Shown here in pieces: positions 33,391-44,620 of a stretch of DNA of 64,000 nucleotides. The notes beneath the pieces were generated by a model. That model searched no databases and was not told the origin of the DNA. It saw only the letters and a program-made list of their open reading frames with translations. This DNA comes from Solea solea (Eukaryota > Chordata > Actinopteri > Pleuronectiformes > Soleidae). The position numbers and the translations under genes are program-made. Positions within the stretch are counted from its first letter, which is position 1; the number at the start of each line of letters is the position of its first letter. The stretch lies in NCBI RefSeq assembly GCF_958295425.1, contig NC_081151.1, positions 23,449,799-23,513,798 on the forward strand. The letters run 5' to 3'.

Positions 33391-33944
33391 CTTCATGCGC
33401 TGTTTTTGCGTTTTTATGCTCTAATACCTTCAGGTTTTTACAGTAAGCGTGATCCGTTTATCACGCTTATTTTTACACAGTGGAGGAGCTGCAGCGTCCG
33501 TCTGCCGTGGTATTTCTGTCTGCTGATGTCACCGCTGCAGCTGCGCCTGCAGGAATCCGGGGAGCTGCTCTCCATGTCACAGCCTTACAGTAGATATTAA
33601 AGTAGGAGGAAAGAGAAGAAAAGAAAAGAAAGCAAGGAAGGGAAAAAAGGAAGAGGAAGTCACTGAGTTTAGCCGATTCTTCCAAAAATAAAATAAAAAA
33701 TCTGTGACTCCACCCTGGAGCTGGACTCGATGTCCTGTTCAGATTAAAACAAAATTAAAAAGAGTTAAGGGAAAGAGTTTGTCAGGTTTCACTTTACTTT
33801 TACTTTATTTTCCTCATGTAACACCTTTTCTTTTCCAGGAAATAGTCTCAACCTTGACCTCTTTCTCTCTCTTTGTCCTTCTCACAGCTGACACAGTCAA
33901 CAGCTGCTGCACTGCCGACGTGTGTGTGTGTGTGTGTGAGAGAC

Positions 33945-34080
33945 ACGGAGAGAGAGAATTTTTTCTAGTTTCTGTGATTTTTCAGCTTCTTAAAGTTGAA
34001 TATTTTCTAGTTTCTGTGATTTTTCAGCTTCTTATATGTGAATATTTTCTAGTTTCTGTCATTTTTCAGCTGGAAAATGG
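33945..34080 (-). repeat. About 3 copies of a 42-bp tandem unit
   Basis: TTTTCTAGTTTCTGTGATTT, TTCAGCTTCTTA and TGAATA recur about three times. The unit is the reverse complement of that at 61586-61835. Confidence 0.85.
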
Positions 34081-34942
34081 AAGTTGAACCTATAGGTCAC
34101 ACAGTTATGATTATTGTTATTTTTATTATAACTTTTTGATGACATGAAGCCTGTCTTAAACATGTGTCAGCAAACATGACACATAATACAGCGATGATGC
34201 AACACAGGGTCAGTCACACACAGAAACACACACACACACGGTGTCAGTCGAGTCCACAGTGACTGGGACCAGGGTTGTATAATAATTATACACTGAATAT
34301 TATGTACAGTGTATATCAGATTTGTCTTAAAATGTATATATAAAATACATCATGTGATGTGTGTATGATGTGCAGGTCATAGAAAATGTGCCCTGATTTG
34401 TTTAGTTGCATTGTTTTAATTTTACTAATTAGGTTTTTGTTTTGTTAGTCTTTTTATTGAGATACATAACATATGTAGATAGAAAATGTACAAAATGTAA
34501 TACAAAATACTGAAAAGAAAGTACACTTTACCCTATAAAAATACTATGATAACGCTATAATATTCTAAAATTTGCTATGAAATAATGGAGAAATACTACA
34601 AGACACTTAATTAGTGGTTTGCCGTCTTGTGTATTATTTTCATGGTTGATTGATCTGTCTAGTGTTTTCTCAATTACTCCATTTGTTATCTGGTCCAAAA
34701 TATGTTTAATTATTTAAAAAAGACACTCAAAGTGATGATTGATTTTCAAAATAGTTGATGACTAATAGTGAAAGTAAGTCAACTGTGAGAGAGAGAGAGA
34801 GGGAGAGAGTTTGTGTGTGTGTGTGTGTGTGTAAGAGAGTGTCTGGCTAAGTAAGAGGGCAGTGGGTGAGGTTGGTCCTAAAATAGCCTCCCCAACTGTT
34901 GTCACCCCTCCTCTCCCCATCACCCCCTTCAAGAAGCAGGTC

Positions 34943-34983
<41 letters not shown>

Positions 34984-36221
34984 AGTGGGTCACATTTCCC
35001 ACATGGAGAGAAACAGTAATGGTGTGTGTGTTCTGCTCTGGACAGACGACTCACTCGCTGATTTAACTGCAGACAAACTTTAACTTTCTTTCTTACTTTT
35101 AATTTCTCTTTTGTGTGTGAGGAACTTTTATAACTTTTTATCCTGAGCAGCAGATTTACATTTTGTCATTTGGGAAAAGTCATAAACCTAAATTGATGTG
35201 AAAGAGGAAAAAAAAGAGGACAGACTGTGTGAAAGGTAAGAGATAGTTTCTGCTGAATGAAACACCATCATCACACTTTCAGTCTTTGTCCTAAACCCTC
35301 AGCTTGTTTCTCACATGTTTGTCAGTGGACCGTGGATTGTAGAAAATCAACCACGGATAAATATCAGTTGTCAAGTCACAGCTTTGTTCATAAAGTTGAA
35401 CGTCAGTGTGAATCTGATGTTTGACGCTGCACATGGAGGAAATCTGTCAGGGGCATTTGAGCTTCAGAATATTCTGATTTCTCATTTAAAGGGAGGACGT
35501 TTGATTTGTGAACATTTGACAGTGTTTTTGCTTCTGCAGTTTGGACCACACTATCATTTTCATCAGTGCATGATTTTCACTGCGTTTTTATCAAAGGAAA
35601 TTGTTTTAATTTCATACAAAAAAGGATTAAAACTGTCAAATAATTAGTAGTTTTAACAGAGGACTGACGCAGAATGTGGAGGGAACACATGTGGTTTGTA
35701 GTCATGACACTCGTGCACCGGCTTCTTCTTCCTGCTGAGTGTTTCCCTCCAGTTTTCCAGGATTTGAACGCGTCCGTTTCCGTAAACCTGTAAAAATAGA
35801 AGTTTCCCTGTTCAACAAACCAAACGGATTGAGGGTTCACATCTTCACTTATCTCTCATTTTGCTCTGTGGTTCCAAACAGGGATGCAACTAACGATTTT
35901 CATCATCTGTTAATCCGTCAGTTATTTTGTTGATGAGTTTGTTTGCTTCAGAAAATGTCAGGAAATGTTCCCCAAACCTGGAAATGATGATGATATTCTC
36001 AAATGTATTGTTTTGTACACATACCAAAGTGATTCTATGAAGAAACTAGAAAATATTCACATTTTAGAAGCTGAAAAATTTAGAAAAATCATGCACTCAA
36101 ACGTGTTTCATAGTCCTCTGTGTCTATGAAACACACTTTCAATCCAACCTGACATTAATAAGTGAGTTTGGAGGCAAACGCTGCTGCTTTGAGGGAGAGA
36201 AAAAAGAAAAGTCTTTGTATC

Positions 36222-36665
36222 ACAGCAGCAATAACAGCAGCAGAAGCAGTAAAAATAGCAGCAGCACAAACAGCAGCACTAACAGTGTCAGCAGCAGTAA
36301 CAGTAGCAGCAGCACAAACAGCAGCAGTAACAGTAGCAGCAGCAGAAGCAGTGTCAACAGTCTCAGTGTCAGCAGCAGTAACAGTGTCAGCAGCAGCACA
36401 AACAGCAGCAGTAACGGTAGCAGCAGCAGCATAAACAGCAGCAGTAAGAGTAACCGCAGCAGTAACAGCAGCAGTAATAGTGTCAGGAGCAGTAACAGCA
36501 GCAGTTAGAGTAACAGTAACTTTGTCAGCAGCAGCACAAACAGCAGCAGTAAGAGTAACAGCAGCAGCAGCACAAACAGCAGCAGCAGTAACAGTGTCAG
36601 CAGCAGCACAAACAGCAGCAGTAACAGTGTCAGCAGCAGCACAAACAGCAGCAGCAGCAGCACTG
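36222..36665. repeat. AGC-rich compound trinucleotide array
   Basis: The stretch is built from AGC, AAC, AGT and GTC triplets. A larger motif, AGCAGCAGTAACAGTGTCAG, recurs with AGCAGCACAAACAGCAGC. It gives artificial Ser/Asn, Ala/Thr/Val and Leu open frames in several frames and is intronic, so it is not treated as a gene. Confidence 0.9.
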
Positions 36666-36719
36666 GGCCTGGTCCTCTTTGAAGCTGTAAATTTGAATAG
36701 TCCAGTGGGAGCAGGAACA

Positions 36720-37010
36720 CAGGAGTATTTGATCTCTAAGGTAAAAAGCCGTGGTGCTGATGGGCTGAGGTGGAGGAGGTGGAGGAGGTGAAGGTTATTA
36801 GAGGGAATGGGTGCGGACGAGGCCGAGCTGTCGCCGGCGGTTTGAACGCGGCCGCGCTGAAGAGCTTGATGTTTGCGGTGATGAGGGTGAGACGCGATTG
36901 GACCTGAAGCCTGAGTCGATGTGCTTCACATGGACTTAAGGCAATTAGAAAGCCCTGCTGGATGTATGGACTCTGTGATTGACAGCTCATGTCTTCACTG
37001 TACGTGAGCG
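36720..37010. promoter_or_regulatory. Candidate intronic regulatory block
   Basis: This is a high-complexity, GC-balanced stretch with no repeat signature. It includes CGGTTTGAACGCGGCCGCG, a GGACTTAAGGCAATTAGAAA segment and a TGATTGACAGCTCATG (TGACAG, TALE-type) site. It is flanked by simple repeats, which makes it stand out. The function is inferred. Confidence 0.3.
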
Positions 37011-37460
37011 GGCTGTGAAAACGTGTGTGTGTGCGGGAGAGAGGGAGAGAGAGTGTGTATTATTTACAAGTAAATTAACTATTTAATATTTAATTCATTC
37101 AGTGAAATCTCTACTAACATGCAGCAAAATCTGGTCAAAAAAACGGTAATTCAGGAAAAGAATCTCACACACACACACACACACACACAGCGGGGGTCTC
37201 ATTAGCTCCCAACACTCTGACTGGACCGAAGATCTTCTAACAAATGACTTCAGATAGAAACGACACACTTGGTGTTAATTTAATCTGATGGGGTCTCTGT
37301 AAAGTGTGTGTGAGTGTGAGTGTGTGCACTCTGCGTGTGTGTGTGTGTATTAGCATTTGAAAGCTGGGTGTGAATTATTGAAGCGCCTGAAAGACACAGT
37401 GACATTTTCACCACTGTTTTAGAATCACATGACACTGCTTTGATGATGAAACTGTGTGAT

Positions 37461-37496
<36 letters not shown>

Positions 37497-37539
37497 TTAA
37501 CTATGAGTTCAAGTTCACTTTGTGTAGATTTTATATCAA

Positions 37540-37890
37540 CATGAGACAGACTTTTCCCACAGGAAACTGAAACTTTGTGTCCAACCACTCACTCTCCCAC
37601 ACCAAACCCACAGAGAAAACCAGTGATTTTAACATCACAGCACACAGGAGTTGTTGATCCTCTGCTGCCTCCATCACTAAGGTCGAATGTTGTTATTTTG
37701 TCAATTCTGCATTTAAAATCCTTTGCTCGGATTGACCTCAGTGAGACAAAGTGACCACACGAGGCAGCAGTAGACCAGCAGCTCCTGTGTCCCCGCCAGC
37801 TAAAATCACTGATTTTCTCTATGGACTTTGGTGTGGGAGAGTGAGTGGTTTACAAACGTCTGTTTCCTGTTGGAAAAGTCTGTCTAACGG
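37540..37890 (-). mobile_element. Fold-back MITE-like element, opposite orientation
   Basis: The asymmetric middle reads GACCTCAGTGAGACAAAGTG and ACCACACGAGGCAGCAGTAG, the reverse complement of the middle of the 33033 copy. Both arms are present. Confidence 0.85.
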
Positions 37891-38737
37891 TGCTAAAAGG
37901 CTATAATCTGTTTCACCTTTGGTAGCCGCTGTATGTCTTCCATTTCTCAGCAGCGGGGGGCGCTCACACAGCACAGTCACCTCTGACTTTGTGTCAGTAC
38001 CTCATACAACCAAGCTGAACTATCTCTAAAATTCTACACCTGTTTTGACTGGTCTGCAGGTGGCATTGTTGACACGGTAACATGTCGCTCTCTAATGTCC
38101 ACATGTTTGCACCACGTGCACACCTTGTTCCAGCAGTTCTGGCTGCAGCCTCCTCTTACAGTAGTGATGAATTTATTTTGGAACGTTCCGCAGCAGGTCA
38201 CTGTTGGCCAAGCCAGTGTGAGCCAAGCTGGCAGTGTGTGTGACCTACATTCTCACATGCCAGGCAGGCAGGCTGGTGGAGAGGCGGGCGGTTGGGTGGT
38301 CAGCTTTTACCTCCAGAGCAGTGGGAGGTGTTGTGTTGTTCAGGCAGGTCACCATGGAGCAACATGGTGACTCAGCCGCAGGAGGTGGATGTAAAGTATC
38401 TCATTAGAGGTCGAAGCCAGGTCGAAGCCAGGTCACCCGCTCTTTCAAAGGTCGTCTCATTTTACTTTGAATCAGTTTAATTTATTTTCAAAGCAAAAAC
38501 ATGTGTCGTTTTATTATAACAAATTCATAAAATATGTTAATGTAAGTCTCATTGAAGTTCTGCTTAGTATCGTTTGCAGATAAAATCCATTTTTATTTCA
38601 TTTAAAATTCTCAGCGTTCTCAGCATTTAACATTAGCCGTGTTTTTCACTTACATATTTAAAGGAATAGTTCATGTTTTCTTTAATGTGTGGTTGTGTGA
38701 AGCGCTGCCAACGCAAACAACCTGAGACTCAGTCTGA

Positions 38738-39070
38738 AACACACACCAAAGCCCATGGAGAAAATCAGTGATTTTAACATCACAGCACACAGGAGTTGTT
38801 GATCCACCGCTATGTGTTATTTTGTATTTTTCGGCATTTAAAATCCTTTGTTCAGATTCACCTCAGTGACACAAAGTGACCACACCAGTCAGCAGCAGAC
38901 CAGCAGCTCGTGTGTCCCTGTGAGCTAAAATCACTCTATGGGCTTTGGTGTGGGAGAGTGAGTGGTTTACAAACTGCAGTGAGATAAAGACGTGAACACA
39001 TTCTTAAGCTATCATATACTTACACTGATGGAGGTTTTATTATACTCGTCTTTTGTTAAGTGGCTAAAAT
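38738..39070 (-). mobile_element. Fold-back MITE-like element, opposite orientation
   Basis: It runs from ACACACACCAAAGCCCATGG through ACCTCAGTGACACAAAGTG to GTGGGAGAGTGAGTGG and GTGAACACATTCTTAAG, ending near TTAAGTGGCTAAAATCTA. Confidence 0.8.
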
Positions 39071-39403
39071 CTATATTTTATTTTATTTCCCCGCTGTCAG
39101 CCATGTTTTCAGGGAAGACGAGTCGGCGCGGCTGCAGTTAATTTTGTTCAGAGCTGCTCTGCTGGAGTCTGTCTGTCTGTCTGTCTGTCTGTGCAGCATC
39201 TGAATTTAGTATAATGTTATCAGTCCGTCCTACTGTCATTTTATAAGGAGCTGTTTTCTACATATATACATGGAACTGGTCCCACATGAACCTGACTCAT
39301 GTTTAAAACTGGAACTTCTGCTTTTACTGTTGGTCTACTGGGTTTTTATTCCTCACACCACTCATGAGTGTGTGTGTGTGTGTGTGTGTGTGTTTTATTG
39401 TAG

Positions 39404-39513
39404 GACATCTGTGAGGACATCTCAGACCATGTGGAGCAGATCCATGCTCTACTGGAGACGGAGTTCTCCCTGAAACTCTTGTCCTACTCTGTCAACATTA
39501 TCGTCGACATCAG
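39404..39513 (+). CDS. AKAP6: AKAP6 coding exon 3
   Basis: This 110-nt exon (phase 0 to phase 2) encodes DICEDISDHVEQIHALLETE, then FSLKLLSYSVNIIVDI, nearly identical to mammalian AKAP6. The acceptor is TTTTATTGTAG, immediately preceded by (TG)12. The donor is CAG|GTCAGT. Confidence 0.97.
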
Positions 39514-39959
39514 GTCAGTCCAGTCCTCGTCTTTCATGTGTTTTTTTTGTTCTTGTTACACTTTGATCTCTAATGAGGACATTTTAATCGAAAGAATAGA
39601 AAATGCTCTTATAGACTCTTCATAGTTTCATAAAAATGTTCACGCTCTTCTCTCCCTGTGGTTCCAACAGTAAAAATGCACATCAGTTATTTTTATTATT
39701 TTATTTATAATCAAGTGTCACATTGCTTTCCAGAAAAAGCCATGGGTTAGAGGGAGGAATATATACAGCCACAATAATACATATCCATTCATGGACACAT
39801 TAAAAAGCACAAAACCAGTGACAAAGGAAGTTTCATCTCCCTGGAAACACCAGAGGCAGAGTTGAACATAAATAAATCTTTCACCTGCAGTTGCTGCACT
39901 GCTGACTCCAGTCAGTTTCGGTGTTTTATGATTGTGTCTCTGTTGTGATTGTGGTTCAG
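39514..39959 (+). other. AKAP6: AKAP6 intron, 446 nt
   Basis: It is AT-rich with no repeats of note. It ends in GATTGTGGTTCAG. Confidence 0.85.
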
Positions 39960-40101
39960 GACGGTGCAGCTGCTCTGGCACCAGCTCAGAGTCTCCGTCC
40001 TCGTCCTGAAGGAGCGTCTGCTGCAGGGTCTGCAGGACTCCAACGGAAACTTCACCAGGCAGACGGACATCCTGCAGGCCTTCAGCCAGGACCAGCACCA
40101 G
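39960..40101 (+). CDS. AKAP6: AKAP6 coding exon 4
   Basis: This 142-nt exon completes an Arg codon and ends in phase 0. It encodes TVQLLWHQLRVSVLVLKERL, then LQGLQDSNGNFTRQTDILQA and FSQDQHQ. This helical block is strongly conserved in AKAP6. The last few residues before the donor (CAG|GTATTT) differ from mammals. Confidence 0.97.
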
Positions 40102-40198
40102 GTATTTGTTTTATTGTACCTTCTCAAACCTCCTCCTCATCCTTTTTTACCGGGTGAATCCCCAGCACATGTTAACGTGGTGAGTTCTTGTCGTGCAG

Positions 40199-40837
40199 AC
40201 CCGTCTTGACGCTCTGACGGAGGTGGACGACTGTGGTCAGCTGACCATCCGCTGCAGTCAGGACTACTTCTCTTTAGACTGCGGCATCACTGCCTTTGAG
40301 CTGAGCGACTACAGTCCAGGCGACGAACCAGAGGCGCGGGGAGTAGAGCCCGGCGACTGCGACGCTTCCCAGGAGGAGGAGCCCGATCATACCGAAGATT
40401 CCCACCCTGAACCCGAAGACCACTCCCCCTCCAACCAGGACCTTCATAGCAGTTTACCTGAACTCCCCACACCCAGTGACGATCTCACAAACCACAACCA
40501 TTCTCCGCCGCTGTTGCCCACAATGCAGTGCGGTGCGCCCGGCCACAGTGAAGGCGCAAAGCGGCCGCTGTACGGCGTGAGCCACAGCACCGAGGTGTCG
40601 CCCACGCAGCCGTCGCTCCCCAAAAGAGCCGCGCCGTACTCCGCCGACGGAAGAACCAGGAGGGAGGAGTCGCAGGGAGGTTTGAGGAGAGTCAACCCGC
40701 TCTGTGGACTCCAGGTCCAGGCTGAGCTCAGCCGGAGCTCCCCCTCTCTCGTGGATCCTCCGGATCGCTCCAAGTTTTGGTTGGAGCTGGAATCAGTTTA
40801 TCCAGAGAATGTGTCGCAATCCTACGAAAGTCTGCAG
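40199..40837 (+). CDS. AKAP6: AKAP6 coding exon 5 (large)
   Basis: This 639-nt exon (213 codons, phase 0 both ends) opens with TRLDALTEVDDCGQLTIRCS, then LDCGITAFELSDYSP, matching AKAP6. An acidic, Pro/Ser-rich, poorly conserved stretch follows. Conserved islands return with SPTQPSLPKR and LSRSSPSLVDPPDRSKFWLE. In mammals this portion includes docking sites for partners such as PDK1 and adenylyl cyclase 5, but the individual sites were not identified here. The acceptor is CGTGCAG and the donor is CAG|GTTTGT. Confidence 0.95.
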
Positions 40838-41767
40838 GTTTGTATCCTTCTTTTATTAAGACGCGTCTTTACTGGCTAAATCACAAATGTCCCTTCAGGT
40901 TTTCTACAGTCATTAAAACCTAGAAATGTTATGTCATTTGAAAAATGACATTTCCAAAAACATAGAACACTGTGGAAAAGTCATGGTCAATTCTGATTTA
41001 GCAGCTGTATTATATCCCATTTTTTACCCACCATCATCCAATAACAATTAAGAACACAATTCAAGATGACTGACCATCTTTTCATGAGCTGACACTGACA
41101 GTAGAAAGTCACTGATTCTTCTAGATTTTAAATAATTTCCTATTTGGTGCATTTAAGCTGCATAATTAGTCATGTTTTAATACTATTTTAATCAAAATGT
41201 AGTGTCTTACATGGATTTTTGCTTGTTTTCAAAAGTAATAGACATTACAGAGAGTATATGGTCGTGAAAATGTGTCTCAAAGTTGTGGAAATGTATTGGT
41301 AAAAACTAGTTTGAACCTCTCTTTTAATAACTTGTTTATTGTTTTCTCGGTTTTCCAATAGTGTCCACAACCATGGCTGCTAATCTTCCCTCATAAAATA
41401 CAAATTAAATTAAATTTTCAAGTGAATATTTACAATTCATTCCCGTCCTCAGCCACTTCATATAACAACAGGATCAAAAACATCATGAACTGTCTTTTAA
41501 ACTATATTAAACTAAAGTGACAAAGTCAGCAAACAGGAGTTCATATTTCACTTCTCTTTGTTGAGGATGAATATAAACTCTTGTTGTGTTTGATGTGAGT
41601 GAGTAAACTGTCAATGAAAGCTGGTTTCCTGTTCAGTGCGATGATGGAGTTGCTGTGTGAGTTTGTTTTGTCGTGTTTTCCTCTCCACTGCAGCGTATCC
41701 TGTAAAAATACGTGGAGTTGGGATTTTTATCGTTTGTTTCTAAGCTGTGTTCACTTTAACTCGTCAG
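40838..41767 (+). other. AKAP6: AKAP6 intron, 930 nt
   Basis: It is AT-rich with no clear element. A pyrimidine-containing acceptor (ACTCGTCAG) closes it. Confidence 0.8.
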
Positions 41768-42115
41768 GTCATGAACGGGCGAAACCTGCAGAGAAACCAT
41801 GTGACCTCCAGACCCGGCATACACTCAGAGGGGCGTGTGCAGCGAGCGCCGGACGACCAGAGGGGCTCGTCTGCGGCCACGCCAACCACCACGGCTGCCG
41901 TCGCTGCGGCGTCTCAGGATGGAACATCACAACAAATGGAGAGGACGCAGGAGGAGACACACGCTCACAGCGAGGGGGAGTCCGACTCCTCGTTGCCCTC
42001 CCCCATGAGGGAGCAGCTCTTCTCCTCAGATCTGGAGGCGTCCGGAGAGGAGTCGGACCCCCGACCACCGCCCGGCAAGGCGGCGGTTTGGATCGTGAAG
42101 CGTCAGGAGCAGAAG
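41768..42115 (+). CDS. AKAP6: AKAP6 coding exon 6
   Basis: This 348-nt exon (116 codons, phase 0) encodes VMNGRNLQRNHVTSRPGIHS at its start, then a variable Ala/Thr/Gln/Glu-rich stretch and GESDSSLPSPMREQLFSSDL near the end. It corresponds to the weakly conserved region after SQSYE in mammals. Two donors six bases apart are possible: AAG|GTGAAG ends the exon at 42115 and AAG|GTTAAC ends it at 42121. Both keep the frame and differ by two codons. Confidence 0.85.
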
Positions 42116-42761
42116 GTGAAGGTTAACACGTAACAAGAGCTGGGGTTGTTTTTGAACATGCTGTTATATCAAATGGAGACAGATTGATTGTGATGATATG
42201 ATATAAAATGACAGAAGAGAATTTTTCATTTTCTTTTCTAATTTGAACTCCAGTAATTCTTCTATTTTTAATCTGAAGTTTTGGTTTGTTCAAGTCTCTC
42301 TTGAAGGAATTCAGTGCTTAGCTTTTATAAAGTAAGTGTCTTTGATATCCAGAATATTTGACAGACCATACAATATTTAAGTTTACAATTTTTTCAAAAT
42401 AAAATAAATTAATGTTCATTAAAACCAATTTACTTTATTTCAGACACATTTGAAACACGGCAAAAGAAGCAGAAAGAAACATTTGGTGCATTTTCGTGGG
42501 AAGTGTGAATGTGATATCAACCGTTTCAAAGTGTGTTTTTATTCAATATAGTGCAAATACATAACTTTTGGAATTATAGTTCATTATTCTACAAACTAAA
42601 ACCAAATAACCTTTTGTCTTCATTTTAATCAGTAATAGATGAAAATAAAGTGTGAAATTATTCAAATTTGGCTTTGAATTATACAAATCTAACCAATGAG
42701 TTAAGTTTTATTTTATCTGTTAATCGTCTGTGAATTGTGTGTGTTGTGTGTTATCCTCCAG
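42116..42761 (+). other. AKAP6: AKAP6 intron, 646 nt
   Basis: It is AT-rich and without repeats. It ends in a TG-rich stretch and CCTCCAGCAG, a tandem acceptor. Confidence 0.8.
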
Positions 42762-42905
42762 CAGGGGGCCCCGGTTTCACAAAGAGCCAGTCCAGACCGG
42801 GAACACTGGTACGGGTCGGAGGAGTTCCTGGCTCTTCCCGCTCAGCTGCGTAAGACGGAGATGCTCGCCATGAAGCTGGAGAGTCTGGCTCAGTCCCTCC
42901 CGCTG
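42762..42905 (+). CDS. AKAP6: AKAP6 coding exon 7 with tandem acceptor
   Basis: This 144-nt exon (phase 0) encodes HWYGSEEFLALPAQLRKTEM, then LAMKLESLAQSLPL, matching the conserved WYGS block of AKAP6. The acceptor is CAGCAG, so the exon may begin at 42762 or at 42765, with or without one Gln. The donor is CTG|GTTTGT. Confidence 0.94.
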
Positions 42906-43003
42906 GTTTGTGCACACGTTTAATCAACATCCTAATGAAAGATTTAAGGTTTTTTTTAACGTGTGTTTGTGAAGATGTTGCTGGGTTAAATGTTCTCCTG
43001 CAG

Positions 43004-43147
43004 AGACCCGGAGACTCAGACCCGGAAGCTCTGCAGGACGTGGACGACTGGGATTTGACGGAGCTCAACCCGGACTGGGACGTCGGGGACAGCGTGAGCT
43101 GCGTCGCAGAGAGTGGGGACGATAATTCTTCTCCTCTGCCTCCACTG
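43004..43147 (+). CDS. AKAP6: AKAP6 coding exon 8
   Basis: This 144-nt exon (phase 0) encodes RPGDSDPEALQDVDDWDLTE, then LNPDWD. The VDDWDLTELN segment equals the conserved IDDWELSEMN of mammals. The rest is acidic and variable. The flanking introns are only 98 and 88 nt. The donor is CTG|GTACGT, followed by (CA)10 at 43164-43183. Confidence 0.93.
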
Positions 43148-43235
43148 GTACGTCTTATACTCTCACACACACACACACACACATGTTGATCCAGAACCTT
43201 CCTCCCATCACGTCCTCTCTCCGTTCTCCCCGCAG

Positions 43236-43481
43236 CTTCCTTACAGAAGACACCTGGTCAGCCGGTTTAGCCCCACCTCCTCCAGTGACATCGCGCCCTC
43301 GGTCGGGGAAAGCATCGAGTCCGGCCCGCTAAGTGATCTGCAGTCTGAAGAGGATGAGGGCCGGGAGTCTGCGGAGCGCCACCTGCAGGTGAATAGACGT
43401 GGACGTGTGTCACTGGTGCAGGAGCTGCTGCAGGACATTCAGAGTCAGGACAAAGACCCTGACATCTGGAGGAAGATTGAG
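43236..43481 (+). CDS. AKAP6: AKAP6 coding exon 9
   Basis: This 246-nt exon (82 codons, phase 0) encodes SPTSSSDIAPSVGESIESGP, then LSDLQSEEDEG, a near-perfect match to a conserved serine-rich acidic block of AKAP6 with likely phosphorylation sites. It ends in LVQELLQDIQSQDK and IWRKIE, leading into the first spectrin-like repeat. The acceptor is CCCCGCAG and the donor is GAG|GTAAGG. Confidence 0.95.
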
Positions 43482-44011
43482 GTAAGGACTGTGCGAAGGT
43501 TTTTAACACACATTTATTTCTGAGCTCCTGAAGACTTTAAAACAAAAAAGAAAAATCTGTTTTCTTTAATATTCTCTGGTGTTTACTCCACATTTTCTCT
43601 TATTTAAAGGTCCAACGTTTACTAAGGTTTATTGGCTGAAATCGAATATACTACCCAATACGTATGATTGTACAGCTGCTTCGATGTGTTAAATTGCAAT
43701 ATGACAAGAAAGAGCAGTTATTTGATAAAAATGTGCGCACAAACAGCGTCGTCATCATCAGCAGAAAATGTGTTCAGTTTGTTGACAGAAAAATATGCGA
43801 TGACATCGTCATCTACTTGTTGCTTAAAAAATGGAATATAAAGGGTTAGAACACTAAATATGACCAATTTATTTTAAATAATCAGGTTTCATGTCATTTA
43901 AAAGAGAAAAAACCAAACAAATTGAATGTGAACATTTTTTATTTCTATTCTGACAACAATCTGAATCAAAATCAATCAACTTTTACTAGTTTTTCTTGTC
44001 GTTGTCACTGT

Positions 44012-44100
44012 AGTTGCTGTGATGGGCTGGAGGTCTAGTATCAGATTGTCCCATGGCCTTTGTTAAATCATGATCTCACCTCTTAAAGTGATTTAAAGAA
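44012..44100. repeat. CpG-poor copy of a duplicated block
   Basis: GCTGTGATGGGCTGGAGGTC through ATCAGATTGTCCCATGGCC to ATCATGATCTCACCTCTTAAA aligns with 44378-44465. Most differences replace CG in the other copy by TG or CA. Confidence 0.8.
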
Positions 44101-44377
44101 AATAATAATAATGTATATGGTGTGTAATAGCAATATAGGGACGGTACATTTTTTGTACCTAAGGTGCTGAGTGTCATTTTTTTTTAAAAATGTTCCGTCA
44201 GGGTCAGAACCTCGTACTAGCTTCTCTGACTTCTTTGTTTATCTGTAGCTAGCATTAGCATTAGTATTAGCATGTCTCTGCGTCGAACCAGAGCAAACTT
44301 GAGTTCCAACAACAAAGTGAAAGCCAAAATGACTTAAACTCTTTATTTTCTTACTTTTGCCCTCGTCTCCGTGTCTC

Positions 44378-44620
44378 CAGCCGCTGTGATGGATTGGAGG
44401 TCTGGTATCGGATCGTCCCGTGGCCTCCGTTAATTCATCATCCCACTTCTAAAGGTCACGTTTGATTGGCAGGCGGATTATTGATGAGGCCGCCCCGTTG
44501 AACTAATCAGTCATATCTGTCGTATTGAATATGGTGAAATGTCAATAGCTCTGGGGATTTATTCTCCTCACCCCGCTGCTCGTTTAATTATCGCAGTAAA
44601 GAACCTCCGCTGCTTCTAAT
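44378..44620. promoter_or_regulatory. Candidate conserved intronic element, CpG-retaining copy
   Basis: GCTGTGATGGATTGGAGGTC and TATCGGATCGTCCCGTGGCC are followed by GTTTGATTGGCAGGCGGATT, ATTGATGAGGC and CGTTTAATTATCGCAG. The block has no repeats, retains CpGs and carries several homeodomain/TALE-like motifs. Its enhancer role is inferred only. Confidence 0.35.

Larger units (their letters stand above)
29837..39403 (+). other. AKAP6: AKAP6 intron of 9.6 kb
   Basis: No coding exon is needed here because the protein joins directly across it (VQLK to DICEDI). It contains a CA-linked repeat (30297-30580), TTAAGAAGCTGAA-family copies (31700-31860, 33940-34080, 34620-34760, 35890-36110), three fold-back MITE copies (33033-33390, 37540-37890, 38738-39070), an AGC-rich compound array (36222-36665) and several microsatellites. 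Higher-complexity blocks at 32080-32340 and 36720-37010 may be regulatory. It ends with (TG)12 at 39369-39392, just before TTTTATTGTAG. Confidence 0.85.

Noticed and set aside
36162..36791. Long Ser/Asn, Ala/Thr/Val and Leu-rich open frames on both strands
   Set aside because: They are by-products of the AGC compound array in an AKAP6 intron; every frame without a stop triplet is open.
43113..43235. An open frame joining AKAP6 exons 8 and 9 through the short intron
   Set aside because: The 88-nt interval has good splice sites on both sides and translates as Thr-His repeats. The flanking exons join in phase when it is removed.
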